In this document: piece after piece, positions 30,121 to 38,467 of the stretch
How positions within the stretch are numbered: the stretch's first letter is position 1
How the letters are laid out: every line of letters starts with the position of its first letter
NCBI GenBank assembly: GCA_963170165.1
Contig: CAUJGQ010000094.1
Location: forward strand, 1-64,000
DNA length: 64,000 bases
Source of the DNA: Chloroflexota bacterium
GTDB taxonomy: Bacteria; Chloroflexota; Dehalococcoidia; CAUJGQ01
Direction of reading: 5' to 3'
The notes under the pieces: model-generated
The model's database searches: none
The model's input: only the letters and a program-made list of their open reading frames with translations
Told to the model about the DNA's origin: nothing
Translations under genes and position numbers: made by a program

Positions 30121-31092
30121 ATGCAGCTCGGTGTGATGATAGAGGGGCAGGAAGGTCTCACCTGGGAGCGCTGGCGCGGCATTATGCGCAGGACGGAGGA
30201 CCTCGGCTTTGACTCGCTGTGGCGCTCCGATCACTTCTTCTCGCTCATGGGACGGCCAGAACGTGACGCGCTGGAGACATTCACCTCGCTGACGCTCACG
30301 GCAGCGGAGACGAGCCGGCTGCGATTCGGACCGCTGGTGGCGCCGATGACGTTTCGCCATCCGTCGCTGCTGGCGCGGATGGCGGCGGCAATCGACCAGC
30401 TGTCCGGCGGTCGTTTCGTGTTGGGGGTTGGCGCCGGCTGGAACGTCCCGGAGCACCAGGCTTTTGGCCTGCCGTTTCCGCGGTTGCGGCAGCGTATGGA
30501 CATGCTGGAGGAAGGCATCCGCCTCATTCGTGCCCTGGAGCAACCGGGAAAGTCCACCATCAGCGGCCGGTACTTCTCGCTGGATGCAGCTGAGATGCAT
30601 CCCAAGCCGGTGCAGCAGCCATTGCCACTGCTGATCGGCGGCAGCGGTGAGCGGCGGACCCTGCGCCTGGTGGCGGAGCACGCCCAGGAGTGGAACATGC
30701 CACGGGCTAGCGCCGCGCTGCTAACGGAGAAATCCGCGGTGCTCGAGCAGCACTGCGAGCGAGCCGGCCGCGATCCTACCTCCATTCGCCGGTCGGTGAT
30801 GGCGGCATTTGTCATTGGCGCCAGCGAACGTGAGCTGTCGGCGCGGCTGACACGGATACGGGCGGTGCTTCCCGCCTTGCCGGCCGAGGCGGACGGTACG
30901 CTCTTGGCCACGTTGCGCGAGCGCGGCTGGCTGGTAGGGCGGCCGGCAGAAGTCATCGACCAGTTGGGCGATCTGGCGCGGGCAGGCGCTGCTGGAGTCA
31001 TGCTTCAGCATCACGACCAGACCGACCTGGAGGTGCTCGATCTGATCGCCCGCGAGGTTCTGCCAGCCGCCAGTTCGATGACATCCGGCTGA
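30121..31092 (+). CDS. LLM-class F420/FMN-dependent oxidoreductase
   Basis: 323-residue luciferase-like TIM barrel. N terminus LGVMIEGQEGLTWERW, then GFDSLWRSDHF, GPLVAPMTFRHP, SGGRFVLGVGAGWN, HPKPVQQPLPLLIGGSG and GRPAEVIDQL. The GAGWN and IGGSG stretches are typical of the group that uses coenzyme F420; FMN use is possible. ATG 30121 follows GGGGGAAACGT. Last gene of the hydrolase operon. Substrate unknown. Confidence 0.87.
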   Translation: MQLGVMIEGQEGLTWERWRGIMRRTEDLGFDSLWRSDHFFSLMGRPERDALETFTSLTLTAAETSRLRFGPLVAPMTFRHPSLLARMAAAIDQLSGGRFVLGVGAGWNVPEHQAFGLPFPRLRQRMDMLEEGIRLIRALEQPGKSTISGRYFSLDAAEMHPKPVQQPLPLLIGGSGERRTLRLVAEHAQEWNMPRASAALLTEKSAVLEQHCERAGRDPTSIRRSVMAAFVIGASERELSARLTRIRAVLPALPAEADGTLLATLRERGWLVGRPAEVIDQLGDLARAGAAGVMLQHHDQTDLEVLDLIAREVLPAASSMTSG

Positions 31093-31138
31093 CGGCCAGC
31101 CACGGTGCCGCGCCCAGGTTGACCGCAGCGGGTGACCG

Positions 31139-31414
31139 TCACAGCGCCATGGGGGCAAACGAGGCGTGATGCGCCGGCGGCACGGTGCTGGCTAGCGTCC
31201 ACCGGGCGCCGCTGGCCGTCTCGACCAGCCCCTTGGCGCCGGCGCGCTCCAACGTGTCATGGCAGCGGGTGCACAGTGGCGCGTTCCGGCGCTGGGCAGG
31301 AGCCTTCTCGTGGCCGAAGACATCGGGCGAGCGGAGGATCTGGAAGCGCGCCGGCGCCATCCGATCGCACATCAGACAGGTTTCCATAATCAACGAGGGG
31401 CGAAGGCGTGACAT
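31139..31414 (-). CDS. Small CxxC zinc-ribbon protein
   Basis: 91 residues with CLMC near the N terminus and CTRC in the middle, spaced as in a zinc ribbon. The ATG at 31414 has GGAG ten bases upstream; a second ATG at 31387 lacks one. A longer frame to 31672 crosses the promoter region and was dropped. No known family. Divergent from the FKBP lipoprotein. Confidence 0.6.
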   Translation of the reverse strand: MSRLRPSLIMETCLMCDRMAPARFQILRSPDVFGHEKAPAQRRNAPLCTRCHDTLERAGAKGLVETASGARWTLASTVPPAHHASFAPMAL

Positions 31415-31451
31415 CGTGCCGGACTCCGTTTGCCCCCCACCACCGCTACTA

Positions 31452-31480
31452 CGAATACGGCGGCGCACGACGCCCGTCAA
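31452..31480 (-). promoter_or_regulatory. Putative promoter of the zinc-ribbon gene
   Basis: On the minus strand TTGACG (31475-31480) is separated by 17 bases from TATTCG (31452-31457). Expected start near 31445, about 30 bases before the gene. The -35 is strong, the -10 moderate. Confidence 0.4.
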
Positions 31481-31596
31481 TGATAACCGGTCGACCGTGC
31501 CGAAAATCGCTGCTGGCCCAGCACGCCGCATGTGCGACACTGGACAGGAGGCGGCAGGATAGCGGTCGCCAATACGACGGAGTGGGAGATGGCTAC

Positions 31597-32094
31597 GTGC
31601 GGTGGATCCTGACGCTGCTCTGTGCCGCCATGCTGGTCCTTGGTGGGTGCGAGGACGGCGGCGATGCGGCACAGTCCGGCAGTAGTGCTGAGCCGGCAGC
31701 GACCGGCGCTAAGGGGGGCAGTGGCGTGCAGAACAATCCGGCACCGGTGACCACGGCGTCCGGTCTGAAATACGTTGATGAGCAGCTGGGGACCGGCGAG
31801 CCGATCAAGGCCGGCCAGACCGCCCGCGTGCACTACACGGGCTGGCTCGACGAGGGCGGCAAGCCTGGCAAGCAGTTCGATTCATCGCGCACGCAGAACC
31901 GGCCGTTCGAGTTCCGCCTCGGCGCGGGCCAGGTGATCGCCGGCTGGGATGAGGGCGTGGCCGGCATGCAGCCGGGAGGTAAGCGCCGGTTGTACATCCC
32001 GGCCAGTCTCGGCTACGGCGCTCGTGGCGCAGGCAATGTCATACCGCCCAACGCTGCGCTGATCTTCGATGTGGAGCTGCTGGAAGCACGGTAG
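31597..32094 (+). CDS. FKBP-type peptidyl-prolyl isomerase lipoprotein
   Basis: 165 residues from GTG 31597. The N terminus is a lipoprotein signal with lipidation at C18 (LVLGGC), followed by a Gly/Ser/Ala spacer. The FKBP domain (about 55-165) has VHYTGWLDEG, FDSSR, GQVIAGWDEGV, GYGARG and IPPNAALIFDVELL; the aromatic pocket residues are kept. It acts outside the membrane on exported proteins. A longer upstream frame would hide the signal sequence. Single gene, followed by a terminator-like hairpin. Confidence 0.9.
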   Translation: MRWILTLLCAAMLVLGGCEDGGDAAQSGSSAEPAATGAKGGSGVQNNPAPVTTASGLKYVDEQLGTGEPIKAGQTARVHYTGWLDEGGKPGKQFDSSRTQNRPFEFRLGAGQVIAGWDEGVAGMQPGGKRRLYIPASLGYGARGAGNVIPPNAALIFDVELLEAR

Positions 32095-32120
32095 TCCAGT
32101 CTAACCGGCGACCAGCGTGG

Positions 32121-32146
32121 TGCGGGTTGGGAGAGCCCGGCCCGCA
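32121..32146. terminator. Hairpin between convergent FKBP and TlpA-like genes
   Basis: Stem GCGGGTTGGG/CCCGGCCCGC (two G-U on the + strand), extended by one T-A pair, with an AGAG loop, in the 64-base gap between convergent stops. Works best for the + strand FKBP gene. Confidence 0.5.
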
Positions 32147-32158
32147 TCATGCTGCAGC

Positions 32159-32785
32159 TCATTCGCCGATCAGCTGCTCCAGGCGGCCCAGCAGCATTGA
32201 CTTCGTGTACGCGCCGGTACGGATGCCATCGATAACGCCATCGGCCCGGATCAGGTACGTGGTGGGCATACCGCTGACACGATACCGGCGGCTGATGCGG
32301 CCGGTGCTGTCCAGCAATATCGGAAAAGTCAGCCCCAGCTTCTGCACAAACGGCGCAATGGTGCCGCGGTCTTCCTGGACGTTGACCGCCAGGATCACGA
32401 GCCCGTCACCGGCCAGCCGGCGCGACGCCTCCTCCATCGCCGGCATCTCCGCCTTGCAGGGGCCGCACCAAGTCGCCCAGAAGTTGATCATCACCGGCCT
32501 GCCACGCAGCTCACTCAGCCGGTACACGGTTCCATCCAGGGCGGTCAGCTCGAAGTCCGGCGCCACCTGACCGATCTCCGGGGCGGCGCCAGTGCTACTC
32601 TCCGCCTGGATCTGTGCACCGTCCAGCGGCACGACGTCTGCACCGGCGCCTCGATTCCGCAGCAGCACCACGGCGGTCCCGATTAGCAGGAGCGTCACCG
32701 CCGGCAGCCCCACCAGCCGAAACCAGCGCCAGACGGCCACCTGGCCTGGTGTAAGGACCTCGTCCGCGTTTGCCCTATCACTCAT
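32159..32785 (-). CDS. Membrane-anchored TlpA/ResA-like thiol-disulfide oxidoreductase
   Basis: 208 residues. One membrane helix (about 22-43), then a redoxin domain: APDFELTALDG, INFWATWCGPCKAEMP with the redox pair C107/C110, the insert of the TlpA group, and the cis-proline SGMPTTYLI. Faces outward and probably reduces disulfides of exported proteins or apocytochromes. ATG 32785 has AGGGC upstream; GTG 32812 is an alternative overlapping the Nudix gene. Follows that gene on the same strand. Confidence 0.92.
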   Translation of the reverse strand: MSDRANADEVLTPGQVAVWRWFRLVGLPAVTLLLIGTAVVLLRNRGAGADVVPLDGAQIQAESSTGAAPEIGQVAPDFELTALDGTVYRLSELRGRPVMINFWATWCGPCKAEMPAMEEASRRLAGDGLVILAVNVQEDRGTIAPFVQKLGLTFPILLDSTGRISRRYRVSGMPTTYLIRADGVIDGIRTGAYTKSMLLGRLEQLIGE

Positions 32786-32802
32786 GGCATGCCCTAGCCG
32801 TG

Positions 32803-33294
32803 CTACTCCCACGCCGGATTGACGAGGAGCTGCTGAACCAACCAGAAGGACGTACTCCCTTGACGCAGGCGGGAGACATCCGGAGGGCCCAATTCAACCT
32901 CATCGACATCGTCTCCGGCCCGCAGGGTACCGCCGGTGGCACGGGCGTGGAAGGCGATCACGATCTGATCCGGCCGCTGCTCGTAGACGTGGGTACCCAT
33001 GAACCGCACGATCTCCGCATCGAGGCCTGTCTCCTCCCGCACTTCCCGCAGCGCGGTGACCTCGGCAGGTTCACCGCGCGGGATGAATCCGGAGACAACC
33101 GACCAGCGCCCAGGCGCGAAGCTGTGCTTGCGGCAGTAGACCACCTGCCGTTCCGGTGTAGTGACCAGCACGAGCGTCACAGGTGTCGGCGGGTCATACC
33201 AGGTCCACTGGCAGGAAGGGCAGCGGCGGTGCGGGTGCCCGGTCGCGTCGGGCCGCTGCTCGAGTGCGGTGCCGCATTGTCCGCAAAACGTCAT
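32803..33294 (-). CDS. Nudix hydrolase with zinc ribbon
   Basis: 163 residues. Zinc ribbon C4-x2-C7 and C25-x2-C28, then a complete Nudix box at 69-91 (G69, E75, REVREE at 83-88, G90). The layout is that of the NADH pyrophosphatase (NudC) group, but the NudC N-terminal domain and its SQPWPFPxS stretch are missing, so the substrate is open. It is upstream of the TlpA-like gene on the same strand, 17 bases apart. Confidence 0.9.
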   Translation of the reverse strand: MTFCGQCGTALEQRPDATGHPHRRCPSCQWTWYDPPTPVTLVLVTTPERQVVYCRKHSFAPGRWSVVSGFIPRGEPAEVTALREVREETGLDAEIVRFMGTHVYEQRPDQIVIAFHARATGGTLRAGDDVDEVELGPPDVSRLRQGSTSFWLVQQLLVNPAWE

Positions 33295-33430
33295 CGCCGG
33301 TCACCTCCCTGGGGATGATACGCGCATTACGCGGGGCAGGTGCGGCCCTTCTCGATGCATCACCTTGCTGTCATACTGAAGGCAAGAAGCATGATAATGC
33401 GGTAGCAGAGTGCGGCCGGAGGTTGATGCA

Positions 33431-34279
33431 ATGGCGGCTGGTTCGGCGCATGTGCGCGATGTAGATGAGCGGACATTTGAGACCGAAGTGATCGCACGGT
33501 CGTTTGATACGCCCGTCGTGGTGGACTTCTGGGCGGCGTGGTGCGGGCCGTGCCGGATGCTCGGACCGGTGCTGGAGCGCCTGGCGTCTGAGTCTGGTGG
33601 GGCCTGGCAACTGGTCAAGGTTGATACGGACCGCAACCAGCAACTAGCGACACGCTACGGCATCCAGGGCATCCCCGCGGTCAAGGCTTTCCGAAACGGT
33701 CAGGTGGTGAACGAATTCACCGGCGCGTTGCCGGAACCGTCGGTACGCGCCTGGCTTACGAGCGTCATCCCCAGCCGGGCGGACCAGTTCGCCGATGAGG
33801 GCCGCAGGATGCTGGAGCGCGGCGACCAAGCTGCGGCCGAGCAGGCATTCCGCCAGGCATTGCGCGAGCAGCCCGGGCATGTGGCCGCCGCTATCGGGCT
33901 GGCAAGCACCATCGCTGCCCAGCATCCGGACGAGGCAGAGCAACTACTTCGGCCGCACGCCACCACACTAGAAGCGCAGGCAGTGCTGACTCTGCTCCGG
34001 CTCCGCGCTGCCGCCCGGGGCGCCGACCTGACTGCTCTACGCCGGCAAGTGGAGGTGGAGCCGCGCAGCGCCGAGGCGCATTTTCGCCTGGGGATGGCGT
34101 TCGCGGGCGATGAAGCGGTGACCGCCGGGCTTGACCACCTGCTGGAATCGGTGCGGCTGGACCGGCGCTGGAATGGAGACGCGGCGCGTAAGGCGATGCT
34201 TGACATCTTCGCGATGCTCGGCGATGACGACCCGCGCACCCGCGATTACCGTGGCCGCTTGTCAGCGATTCTGTTCTAA
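33431..34279 (+). CDS. Thioredoxin-TPR protein (CnoX/YbbN-like)
   Basis: 282 residues. Thioredoxin domain (about 8-110) with WCGPC at 37-41 and the cis-Pro region GIQGIPAVKAF, then a C-terminal set of helical TPR-like repeats (about 115-280). The architecture is that of YbbN/CnoX, a holdase co-chaperone working with GroEL and DnaK; the Cys pair is intact here. ATG 33431 is eight bases after GGAGG; GTG 33410 lies before that site. GATAAT at 33393-33398 may be its -10. A strong hairpin follows the stop. Confidence 0.9.
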   Translation: MAAGSAHVRDVDERTFETEVIARSFDTPVVVDFWAAWCGPCRMLGPVLERLASESGGAWQLVKVDTDRNQQLATRYGIQGIPAVKAFRNGQVVNEFTGALPEPSVRAWLTSVIPSRADQFADEGRRMLERGDQAAAEQAFRQALREQPGHVAAAIGLASTIAAQHPDEAEQLLRPHATTLEAQAVLTLLRLRAAARGADLTALRRQVEVEPRSAEAHFRLGMAFAGDEAVTAGLDHLLESVRLDRRWNGDAARKAMLDIFAMLGDDDPRTRDYRGRLSAILF

Positions 34280-34291
34280 GCGGTGCGGGCA

Positions 34292-34324
34292 GGCAGGGCG
34301 CCCACCCAGAGAGAGCGCCCTGCC
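34292..34324. terminator. Strong hairpin between convergent genes
   Basis: Perfect 10-bp stem GGCAGGGCGC/GCGCCCTGCC with a 13-base loop, between the stops of the thioredoxin-TPR gene and the solute-binding protein gene. On the + strand it is followed by GTTGCACTATTTGTT, moderately U-rich. Likely serves both genes. Confidence 0.7.
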
Positions 34325-34331
34325 CGTTGCA

Positions 34332-36098
34332 CTATTTGTTAATCCACATATCGACAAACGACTCGGCGCCGGCGCCGTAGCCGCGGCGGTGGTAGTAGTT
34401 GCGCACCCACGGCTGGAGATAGGTGTAGTCCGGGCCGATGAACATCGGCGCGTAGTACATCTTGTCCATCACCAGCTTCTGGATGTCCTTGACCAGCTTG
34501 ATCCGCTCGTTCTGATCGACGGTTGCCTGCTCCTTGTCGATCAGCGCATCCAGCTGGGGGTCATTCGTGCCGGTGTGGTTGCGTGTGCTCTGCGAGTGCA
34601 GCGGGTTGAACAAGTAGTCGTGCGGATCGTTGAACCCAGACTGCAGGCCGAAGAACATCCCCTCGTAGGCGCCGAAGAAGACGCCGCCGGACTTGATGTA
34701 CTCGCCCTGGTAGTCAACGGTTACGGTGGTGGGATTGAACCCCTTGACCTCCTTGAGCATCGCCACCACGGAGTCGGCCCACTGGTTGAACCGTTGTGTG
34801 TAGCCATTGGGCGTGTACAGGTACTTGAACGACAGTTTGTTGGACTCGTCGTACCCGGCCGCCTTCAGCAGCGCCGCCGCTTCCTTGAGGTCGTACTTGA
34901 AGTAGGCGCCGCCGGGGCCGGCCTCCGCGCTCTTGGGATCAACCGTCCACTTCTTGAAGTGGCGGGGGACCATGTTCTGCCAGACACCATCGCCGCCCCA
35001 GCCAAGCTTCAGCATCGCGTCACGGTCGACGGCCATCGACACCGCCCGCCGCACACGCTCATCCTTGAATGGGCTGGCGCCGCGCTGCTGTGGGGCGAGG
35101 AACGGTAGCGTCCCGGACAGGAACGTGAACGAGACCGCATCCGGGTTGGACTTCTTTACATCTGGGATCGACTCGAACGGAATGGCGGCCACATCCAGCC
35201 GCCGCGCCTGGAACTGCACGATCTCCTGCACCGAATCGACCATGACGATGTGGGTGAATTCATCGATGTACGGCCGCTCAGCGGTGAAGTACGTGGGATT
35301 CTTCTTGTACTTGATCTCCCGATCCGGCTGGAACGAGTCGAACATATACGGCCCGGTACCGATCTGATCCTTGGCCGGGTCGAAGCCACCCGCCGCAGCC
35401 TCCTTCGGCATGATCCACAGGTACTGAGCCGTCGCCATCAACTGCAAAAACGGCCCGAACGGCTTCGCCAGCTTGAACACAACGGTCTGCGCGTCTGGCG
35501 TCTCTACCTTGTCCAGAATGGGATTCTGGGCTGTGCCGAACGTGTTACGGTTCGTGTTCTTCGGATCGGTGCGGAACCGCTCGAGCGTCGCCTTGACATC
35601 CTCGCTGTCGACCTGGCGGCCATTGACCGGCGCCTTGCCGTGAAACTTGGCCGGGCGCAACTTGAACGTGTACGTGAGGCCGTCGGCCGAGGCCTCGTAG
35701 CCCGAGGCCAGGTCGGGCACGATCTCGAAATTGTCCGCCGTGTCCGCCGAGTTGTCAGTCTTGAACTTGATCAGGCGGCTGTAGGCGAAACTGGCGATCG
35801 TCTGCGCCGTATATGTGGTGTTGGCGATCGGGTCCAGCGGGGCGTTCGTGGCAACACGAATCGCCGTGCTACCGCCGGGCTTGGGCTTCTCACCGGCGGC
35901 GACCGTTGCCACCTGTGCGCTGCTGGGGGCGCTCGTTGCCACCGCGCCCGAGGCGCCTTCCTGCTTCGCACCACCACTATCCCCACCGCCGCAGGCCAGC
36001 GCGAACAAGCCTGCCGCGCCGGATGCGCCGTAGCCCAGCGCCCGCCTGCGGCTCACCCGCGATGCGGCACGCCGGCCCCAGTAGCTGTCCTTCTGCAC
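34332..36098 (-). CDS. ABC transporter solute-binding lipoprotein, family 5
   Basis: 588 residues. The N terminus has SRRRALG (twin-arginine-like) and a hydrophobic run ending FALAC, lipidated at C36, then a Gly/Ala/Ser spacer. The rest is a peptide/nickel-type (SBP_bac_5) binding protein: YEASADGLTYTFKLRP, GTGPYMFDSF, DERVRRAVSMAVDRDAM and a C-terminal DPQLDALIDKEQATVD. Ligand unknown; oligopeptides or opine-like compounds are usual. Start GTG 36098 lies five bases after GAGGAGG. No permease or ATPase gene is near, so it is an orphan. A promoter and a CRP-type palindrome lie upstream. Confidence 0.93.
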   Translation of the reverse strand: MQKDSYWGRRAASRVSRRRALGYGASGAAGLFALACGGGDSGGAKQEGASGAVATSAPSSAQVATVAAGEKPKPGGSTAIRVATNAPLDPIANTTYTAQTIASFAYSRLIKFKTDNSADTADNFEIVPDLASGYEASADGLTYTFKLRPAKFHGKAPVNGRQVDSEDVKATLERFRTDPKNTNRNTFGTAQNPILDKVETPDAQTVVFKLAKPFGPFLQLMATAQYLWIMPKEAAAGGFDPAKDQIGTGPYMFDSFQPDREIKYKKNPTYFTAERPYIDEFTHIVMVDSVQEIVQFQARRLDVAAIPFESIPDVKKSNPDAVSFTFLSGTLPFLAPQQRGASPFKDERVRRAVSMAVDRDAMLKLGWGGDGVWQNMVPRHFKKWTVDPKSAEAGPGGAYFKYDLKEAAALLKAAGYDESNKLSFKYLYTPNGYTQRFNQWADSVVAMLKEVKGFNPTTVTVDYQGEYIKSGGVFFGAYEGMFFGLQSGFNDPHDYLFNPLHSQSTRNHTGTNDPQLDALIDKEQATVDQNERIKLVKDIQKLVMDKMYYAPMFIGPDYTYLQPWVRNYYHRRGYGAGAESFVDMWINK

Positions 36099-36146
36099 AC
36101 AATCCTCCTCAAAAGTCACGGCGTCCTCCCCCCGACGTCGCAAGCG

Positions 36147-36177
36147 AGTCTAGGCGCATTTGCCCCGGGATTGTCAA
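36147..36177 (-). promoter_or_regulatory. Putative promoter of the solute-binding protein gene
   Basis: Minus-strand TTGACA (36172-36177, consensus) and TAGACT (36147-36152), 19 bases apart, slightly long. Start expected near 36140, giving a leader of about 40 bases. Confidence 0.5.
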
Positions 36178-36190
36178 CTCTCGGACATCC

Positions 36191-36206
36191 TGTGAATGCG
36201 TTCACA
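36191..36206. promoter_or_regulatory. CRP/FNR-type palindrome
   Basis: TGTGAATGCGTTCACA: perfect TGTGA-N6-TCACA, the half-sites of CRP-family regulators, with an extra inner A-T pair. The centre is about 58-60 bases upstream of the predicted start of the solute-binding protein gene, near the -61.5 position of class I CRP activation. It is also 170 bases upstream of the small ORF at 36377. Confidence 0.6.
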
Positions 36207-36376
36207 AGCGCAATGATCATCGGGATGCCGGAGAAGGCGCCGCCCTCACACGCAGCAGCCGGCGACCAGCGGCTTTCCATCCAGTGGACAGCCGCTGTCC
36301 ATGTCCGGCCGGCTGCGCCCGCCGTAGTGTGCACACATCACACCGGCCGTCACCGCCGGTCGCCAGGAGAGTCACC

Positions 36377-36472
36377 ATGAAGTACTACGTGCAGGTTGCC
36401 GCCGTCATCGTCTTGCGCATCGTCATCGCCCTGGTCGTGCTGGGCGTGGTGTTTCATCTGCGCTACGCGTAG
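36377..36472 (+). CDS. 31-residue single-helix membrane peptide
   Basis: ATG with AGGAGA six bases upstream encodes 31 residues: a MKYY start, about 20 hydrophobic residues with one Arg inside, and an HLRYA end. Looks like a small membrane protein. It ends ten bases inside the 3' end of the convergent S9 peptidase gene. Function unknown; it could be spurious, but start, ribosome site and hydrophobic composition agree. Confidence 0.45.
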   Translation: MKYYVQVAAVIVLRIVIALVVLGVVFHLRYA

Positions 36473-38361
36473 ACGACGTACTGCTTCAGAAAGCGTTCGA
36501 CGCTGGTGTAGAACTTCTCCACCGTGTCGGTCCGCCGCCAGCCATGCCCCTCACCTTCGTAGATGTGGTACTCATGCGGGACGCCGCGCGCCCGCAGCGA
36601 TGCGACGATCTCGTCTGACTGCGCCCGCGGGACAACCTTGTCGTCCGTCCCCTGGAAGACAGCCAGCGGGTCGCGGATGGCGGCGGCATGGAAGATCGGC
36701 GAACGCTCACGGTAGACTGCGGCGGCCTCAGGCAACGGGCCGAGCATCGAGTCAAGGTAGCGAGCCTCGAACTTGTGCGTATCCGATGCCAGCGTGAACT
36801 GGTTGGAGACGCCGAACAGGCTAACGCCGGCGGTGTAAAAGCCCGGATGCGCCACCAAAGATTGCAGCACGGTAAAACCGCCGGCGCTACCACCCATGAT
36901 CACGCGCCGCCGTGGGTCCACCCAGCCTTGATCAGCCAGGTATTGGGCGCCGCTACGGCTGTCTTCAACGTCGTGAAGACCCCAATTGCCGCGCAGCTTG
37001 AGCATGTATGCCCGGCCGTAACCAGTACTACCACGGTAGTTGACTTGCAGGACGGCGAATCCGCGTGAGGTGAAGAACTGCGTCTGTGCCTGAAACCCCG
37101 CCGTGACCTGACTGGTAGGCCCGCCGTGGACCAGCACGATCAGCGGCGCCTTGCCCGCCGGCTCGAACCGCTCCGAGACGGGTGGGTAGAACAGCCCATG
37201 TGCCTCGTCCGCGTCACCCGTTCGCCAGGACACCGGCTGCGCGACACTGAACGCCGCCCGCGGCACCGTCTCCCCCAGCATCCGTGCCCGTACCCGCGCC
37301 CCGCCGGTGCCCGGCTCGACGATCAGCAGCCGCGCCGGCTGGTCGGATGCCGAGGCGACCACCGAGACTCCGGCTGGCCCAGCCGCCGGAGCGCTGAACT
37401 GGGTGTAGGCGGAAGTATCACCTCCTACGTCACGCGCTCCACCGCCATGCGCGTCGATGTACTGGAGGCGCTGGTAGCCGCCTTCGGAGCGAATCGCGAC
37501 CAGCCCATGGCCGTCCGGTAATGGTGCGTAGCTGTGCTGGCCCTGTGACCAGGCCGGTTCGCCGTATTCGCCGGTACCGTCGGTGAGCCGCAGCCGCTCA
37601 CCGGTGGCGATATCATGCCGGTATAGCTGGGTGTGGCCGCTCTCGTCGGAGACATACAGCAGCGCTCCGCCGCCCGCGGTGAACTCCGGCTGGAACACCG
37701 CCACTGCCGGACCGCCCGCCAGCATCCGTGCGCCGCTGAGACGGGGCATCCCGTTGCTCAGCTCGCACTCGGCGACCCACAGCTCCGTGCCGTCCCAGGG
37801 CATGTTCGGGTGGTCCCATGCCACCCAGGCGACGCGGCTGCCATCCGGCGACCAGCGCGGCTGCATATAGAAGTCGCGCCCGCTGCTGAGCTTCACAGGC
37901 CAGCAGGAACCATTGAGGTCGACGGCGCCGATGACATCCTGGTCTTCGTACGAGTGCACGAAGAGCACCCTCCGGCCATCGGGTGAGATCTGAGGCGAGG
38001 CGACGGCGCCAAACGCGGGCGTGATCGGCGACGCCTTGCCGCCGTTGAGCGGCTGACGCCACAGCCGCCCGCCGGAGGAGAACACCACGGTTCCGTGACC
38101 GGTCGTGAAATCGCCGCCACCATAGCCCACCAGCGCCCGCACAGACAGGTCACTGGTCAGGTCTCGAGGCGCCGGATCAGCGCCGGACGCCATCACCAGC
38201 ACGCCGCGATCCGACCTGCCCTCCAGCCACACCAGCGCGTGGCCGTCCCCATCCCAGTAGCTATCACCTAGGCGCAACCCCTGCGCCAGCATGGCCGGGC
38301 TGATCGGGCTCTCCCACAGGCCACCAGCCCGCAGCTCGCGCCGGTTCTCCGTCAGCGTCAT
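36463..38361 (-). CDS. S9-family peptidase (acylaminoacyl-peptidase-like)
   Basis: 632 residues, no signal peptide. The N-terminal two thirds is a beta-propeller with repeats such as SPDGRRVLFV and SPDGSRVAWV. The C-terminal alpha/beta hydrolase domain has VLVHGGPTSQ, NYRGSTGYGRAY, nucleophile S492 in GGSAGGF, the acid in QGTDDKVVP and the His in EGEGHGW. Cleaves short or N-blocked peptides in the cytoplasm. Next to an orphan peptide-type binding protein, which hints at peptide use. Confidence 0.93.
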   Translation of the reverse strand: MTLTENRRELRAGGLWESPISPAMLAQGLRLGDSYWDGDGHALVWLEGRSDRGVLVMASGADPAPRDLTSDLSVRALVGYGGGDFTTGHGTVVFSSGGRLWRQPLNGGKASPITPAFGAVASPQISPDGRRVLFVHSYEDQDVIGAVDLNGSCWPVKLSSGRDFYMQPRWSPDGSRVAWVAWDHPNMPWDGTELWVAECELSNGMPRLSGARMLAGGPAVAVFQPEFTAGGGALLYVSDESGHTQLYRHDIATGERLRLTDGTGEYGEPAWSQGQHSYAPLPDGHGLVAIRSEGGYQRLQYIDAHGGGARDVGGDTSAYTQFSAPAAGPAGVSVVASASDQPARLLIVEPGTGGARVRARMLGETVPRAAFSVAQPVSWRTGDADEAHGLFYPPVSERFEPAGKAPLIVLVHGGPTSQVTAGFQAQTQFFTSRGFAVLQVNYRGSTGYGRAYMLKLRGNWGLHDVEDSRSGAQYLADQGWVDPRRRVIMGGSAGGFTVLQSLVAHPGFYTAGVSLFGVSNQFTLASDTHKFEARYLDSMLGPLPEAAAVYRERSPIFHAAAIRDPLAVFQGTDDKVVPRAQSDEIVASLRARGVPHEYHIYEGEGHGWRRTDTVEKFYTSVERFLKQYVVYA

Positions 38362-38412
38362 CGTGCCCCTCCGTCTCTACTGGTAACGAGCATATCGCAC
38401 CGGGAGCCGCCG

Positions 38413-38442
38413 CTTGACGCGGCGCCTGTCTGCGGTCGATGA
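38413..38442 (+). promoter_or_regulatory. Putative promoter of the nitrile hydratase operon
   Basis: TTGACG (38413-38418) and GATGAT (38437-38442), 18 bases apart, about 25 bases before the beta-subunit start. Confidence 0.45.
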
Positions 38443-38467
38443 TCCCAAGACGGCGGGAGGTTGGGGG

